Shown piece after piece: positions 5,682 through 7,373 of a DNA stretch of 7,373 nucleotides. Position 1 is the stretch's first letter, and every line of letters starts with the position of its first letter. The notes under the pieces were generated by a model. That model was not told the origin of the DNA. It ran no database searches and saw only the letters and a list, made by a program, of their open reading frames with translations. The translations under genes were made by a program, and so were the position numbers. The stretch spans positions 1 to 7,373 of the forward strand of contig JAISBR010000094.1 in assembly GCA_031266095.1 (NCBI GenBank), given 5' to 3'. This DNA comes from Treponema sp. (GTDB lineage: Bacteria > Spirochaetota > Spirochaetia > Treponematales > Breznakiellaceae).

Positions 5682-5912
5682 TCATTTCCCTATCGGTTCC
5701 ACAGCCATTTCCCGACGTACCAACTCGGCGATAATTTCCGCCGGGGTTTTATGGGCGGTTTCGGCATGAGCGGCAATCACCCGGCTGGTTTCAGGGTCGA
5801 GTTTTACCGACATACCATATTTACGGGCAAAATAACCTGGTTTGCTTAAATCCGGCATAATGGTGTTTTCGGTGTAATAGTCATCCCAATATTCGGCTTT
5901 CCGATCAGTCAT
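5682..5912 (-). CDS. Small ribbon-helix-helix protein, antitoxin-like
   Basis: The 76-residue product has a Trp/Tyr-rich acidic N-terminus (EYWDDYYTEN, 7-16), a linker with PDLSKPGYFARKYG (20-33), and a C-terminal ribbon-helix-helix pattern: strand MSVKLD (34-39), helix from PETSRVIAAHAE (40-51), turn, helix TPAEIIAELVRREMA (56-70). This is the layout of antitoxins and other CopG-like DNA-binding proteins: a C-terminal or central fold binds DNA as a dimer while the tail binds a toxin. No toxin gene lies next to it on either side. The ATG at 5912-5910 is chosen over one at 5975 because a promoter lies between them; the ribosome binding site (GGAAG, 10 bases upstream) is weak. Family membership is by pattern only, and antitoxin function is unproven. 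Confidence 0.65.
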   Translation of the reverse strand: MTDRKAEYWDDYYTENTIMPDLSKPGYFARKYGMSVKLDPETSRVIAAHAETAHKTPAEIIAELVRREMAVEPIGK

Positions 5913-5936
5913 ACTTTTTCTTCTTCCATAACTTAG

Positions 5937-5965
5937 ATTGTAGTGCCCCTCATACGGTACGGCAA
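5937..5965 (-). promoter_or_regulatory. Sigma70-type promoter for the small ribbon-helix-helix gene
   Basis: Read on the minus strand: TTGCCG (5965-5960), a 17-base spacer, then TACAAT (5942-5937), five of six consensus bases. Transcription would begin near 5930, leaving an approximately 18-base leader before the ATG at 5912. This also rules against the longer reading frame from 5975. Confidence 0.6.
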
Positions 5966-6119
5966 GCCTGCGCATTCAGCGGTTTTTAATCGTCTTGTCC
6001 GCTAAGTGAACTCCTTACAGAATGAAGGCTGAGTAAATCTCGGAAGAGGGGCTTTTGAGATTGGTGGCGGATTCCCAGCGGAGACAGAAATAGATACGCT
6101 TACCCCGCCCCCCGCCAAC

Positions 6120-6150
6120 AAAAAGCCCCGCAGGACTGCTCCCACGGGGC
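6120..6150 (-). terminator. Rho-independent terminator after the glycine-rich gene
   Basis: On the minus strand, GCCCCG (6150-6145) pairs with CGGGGC (6130-6125), with a further GGA/TCC pairing inside the loop, followed by TTTTTG (6124-6119). It lies about 47 bases past the stop codon of the minus-strand gene at 6198 and points the right way for it. Confidence 0.8.
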
Positions 6151-6197
6151 GACGCCACGGATGGCGCTGTACCCAAGCCGGCTGCCCGGCGGCCGGG

Positions 6198-7373
6198 TTA
6201 GTCCCGCTGGAAGCGGATCACCACGACGCCGCCGTGCCCCGCGCCGCCATCCATGTTGGCCCCACGCTCGCCGCCCGACCCGCCGTCACCGTAGTTCTTG
6301 CCGGCCGCGCCGCCGGAACCGGTGCCGGCGGCGTTACCGCCGCGTGAAAACTCGTTTGTTGTGGCCGCGGCCGCAATCCAGGCAGCGCCCGCGGCGGCGG
6401 CGTTCCAGGGAGCGCCACCCGACCCGCCAACTATACCCATGCCGGCCGCGCCGCCGCCGCCCCCGCCGGGAATACCGGTACTGCCGGCGGCGCCGTTGTA
6501 TCCCTCTATATCGATATAAAGAGAGTTGGTCGCTTTGAGCGTATCCGCGCCCTTTCCGCCGGAGTAGGAGAGGGTGCCTGCTCCCGCGCCGCCGCCGCCG
6601 CCCGACCCGCCGTCTTTGCCGGTGGCATCGGTATTCCCGCCGCCTCCGCCGCCGGGAGCCACGGCGGTCCCGATAGAAGAAGTTCCTCCGTTCCCGCCGT
6701 TGGCCGCGCCCCCCGCGCCGACGGTTACCGTTACGGCGCTGCCCGTCAGGGACAGCGTTTGTCCGGTTTTATACAGCAGCCCCCCCGCACCGCCGCCGCC
6801 TGCGCAGTCATATACTCCGGAATGGCCCGCGCCCCCGCCGCCCGCCACGATAAGGTAATCGGCGGTAACGGAGGTATAGCCGGAAGGAAAGGTAAGCGCG
6901 CCTGACGTAGTGAAGGTGTGGATTTCCCACCACTTCAGCGGGGAGCTGCCCTCCACCTTCACCAGGCTTATGGTCCCGCCCCCGGCAAGGATAACCGGAA
7001 CCGGGCCGACGGTCACCGCCGCGCCCAGATTGCCTTGAGTATCGCGGGTGGTAACGGTAAAGGTATACGATGAGCCTTTGGCAAGGGCGCTCCAGGTGTA
7101 GGTTCCGGTTCCGGGGTATACATTCTGGGCCGGCCCGGGAATCTCGTTACACTCGATTTGGATATAAGCCAGATCGGCGTCGCCGGGATCCGTCCAGGTG
7201 AGGACTACATTGCCGTCACCGGGGATTCCCTCAAGGCCCGTAACCGGCCCGGCGGGCGTTGTATCGTAAGTCGTGCCAGAGACGCTTACCCCCTCGCTCC
7301 GGTTGCCGCTGTGATCCACGGCTTTAACGGTAAAGGTATACGTTACCCCGCCGGCCAGCCCGTTCCAGGTGTA
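6198..7373 (-). CDS. Fibronectin type III and glycine-rich surface-type protein, 5' end outside the window
   Basis: 391 codons are visible; the frame is open to the right edge, so the N-terminus, any signal peptide and the promoter are not seen. Visible residues 1-37 are the end of one fibronectin type III module (YTWNGLAGG, YTFTVKAVDHSGN). A second full module spans about 39-125 (VTGLEGIPGDGNVVLTWTDP, then YTWSALAKGSSYTFTV). A linker leads to HTFTTSGALTFPSGYTSVTADYLIVAGGGG (from about 152), the entry of a glycine-rich domain that continues to the end (GGNGGTSSIGTAVAPGGGGGG and similar) and closes with GHGGVVVIRFQRD. This domain type is common in phage tail fibres and in bacterial cell-surface proteins, where it builds a polyglycine-helix bundle. 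An adhesin or envelope protein is most likely; a tail fibre is the alternative, but nothing else here looks like phage. A GTG at 7319 is not a credible start because it cuts a module. Confidence 0.85.
   Translation of the reverse strand, partial: YTWNGLAGGVTYTFTVKAVDHSGNRSEGVSVSGTTYDTTPAGPVTGLEGIPGDGNVVLTWTDPGDADLAYIQIECNEIPGPAQNVYPGTGTYTWSALAKGSSYTFTVTTRDTQGNLGAAVTVGPVPVILAGGGTISLVKVEGSSPLKWWEIHTFTTSGALTFPSGYTSVTADYLIVAGGGGAGHSGVYDCAGGGGAGGLLYKTGQTLSLTGSAVTVTVGAGGAANGGNGGTSSIGTAVAPGGGGGGNTDATGKDGGSGGGGGAGAGTLSYSGGKGADTLKATNSLYIDIEGYNGAAGSTGIPGGGGGGAAGMGIVGGSGGAPWNAAAAGAAWIAAAATTNEFSRGGNAAGTGSGGAAGKNYGDGGSGGERGANMDGGAGHGGVVVIRFQRD
7052..7342 (-). repeat. 18-bp direct repeats marking the fibronectin module period
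   Basis: TAACGGTAAAGGTATACG occurs at 7052-7069 and again, identical, at 7325-7342, 273 bases (91 codons) apart. The repeats code for the YTFTV strand of consecutive fibronectin type III modules. The near-identical DNA suggests recent module duplication or gene conversion, and more copies probably lie beyond the right edge. Confidence 0.75.

Noticed and set aside
5978..6062. Small inverted repeats in the gap between the two minus-strand genes (AGCGG/CCGCT; AATCTC/GAGATT)
   Set aside because: Arms of only 5-6 bp with 15-16-base loops and no T-runs; no better than chance expectation for the length.
6161..6858. Plus-strand Pro-rich and Arg-rich open frames opposite the glycine-rich gene
   Set aside because: They are the reverse reading of repeated Gly codons (GGC/GCC), so low-complexity Pro and Arg runs are expected; no ribosome binding sites.

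Overview
The window reads as a GC-rich bacterial chromosome segment with three parts: a truncated insertion sequence at the left, a compact five-gene nickel/cofactor operon in the middle, and a minus-strand region at the right with a small ribbon-helix-helix protein and the 3' part of a large surface-type protein. No RNA gene, CRISPR array or replication origin is visible. The organism cannot be fixed from the sequence. The mix of genes (lar operon, ISAs1-type element, fibronectin/glycine-rich repeat protein) would fit an anaerobic gut spirochaete of the Treponema group, but this is a low-confidence guess from protein style only.

Left (1-1101, minus strand): an ISAs1-family DDE transposase runs off the left edge. 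Its upstream IS end is probably near 1101, where the terminal CAGGG is read on the minus strand. A 12-bp inverted repeat brackets the transposase ribosome binding site and start codon.

Centre (1121-5577, plus strand): a good sigma70-type promoter (TTGACA, 17-bp spacer, TATACC) has a perfect 14-bp palindrome over its -10 box. It drives an approximately 85-nt leader and five tightly packed genes: larE, larB, larMN, larQ and larO. LarB and LarE make the dithiocarboxylated nicotinate mononucleotide precursor of the nickel-pincer nucleotide (NPN) cofactor. LarMNQO form an energy-coupling-factor (ECF) uptake system that would bring in the nickel. LarC, which inserts nickel, and LarA or another NPN enzyme are not in the window. 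LarE carries three cysteines of the [4Fe-4S] type rather than the single sacrificial cysteine of the Lactobacillus enzyme. Notable details are a composite stem-loop just before the larQ ribosome binding site, an 8-G run near the larQ start, an AT-rich palindrome inside larQ, and a larO reading frame with no ordinary ATG start.

Right (5578-7373): overlapping hairpins fill the convergent junction after larO. A 76-residue ribbon-helix-helix (antitoxin-like) gene on the minus strand has its own promoter and no visible toxin partner. The 285 bases between its start codon and the next gene hold that promoter, a Rho-independent terminator for the right-hand gene and otherwise nothing I can identify. 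The right-hand gene (6198 to beyond 7373, minus strand) encodes fibronectin type III modules followed by a long glycine-rich domain.
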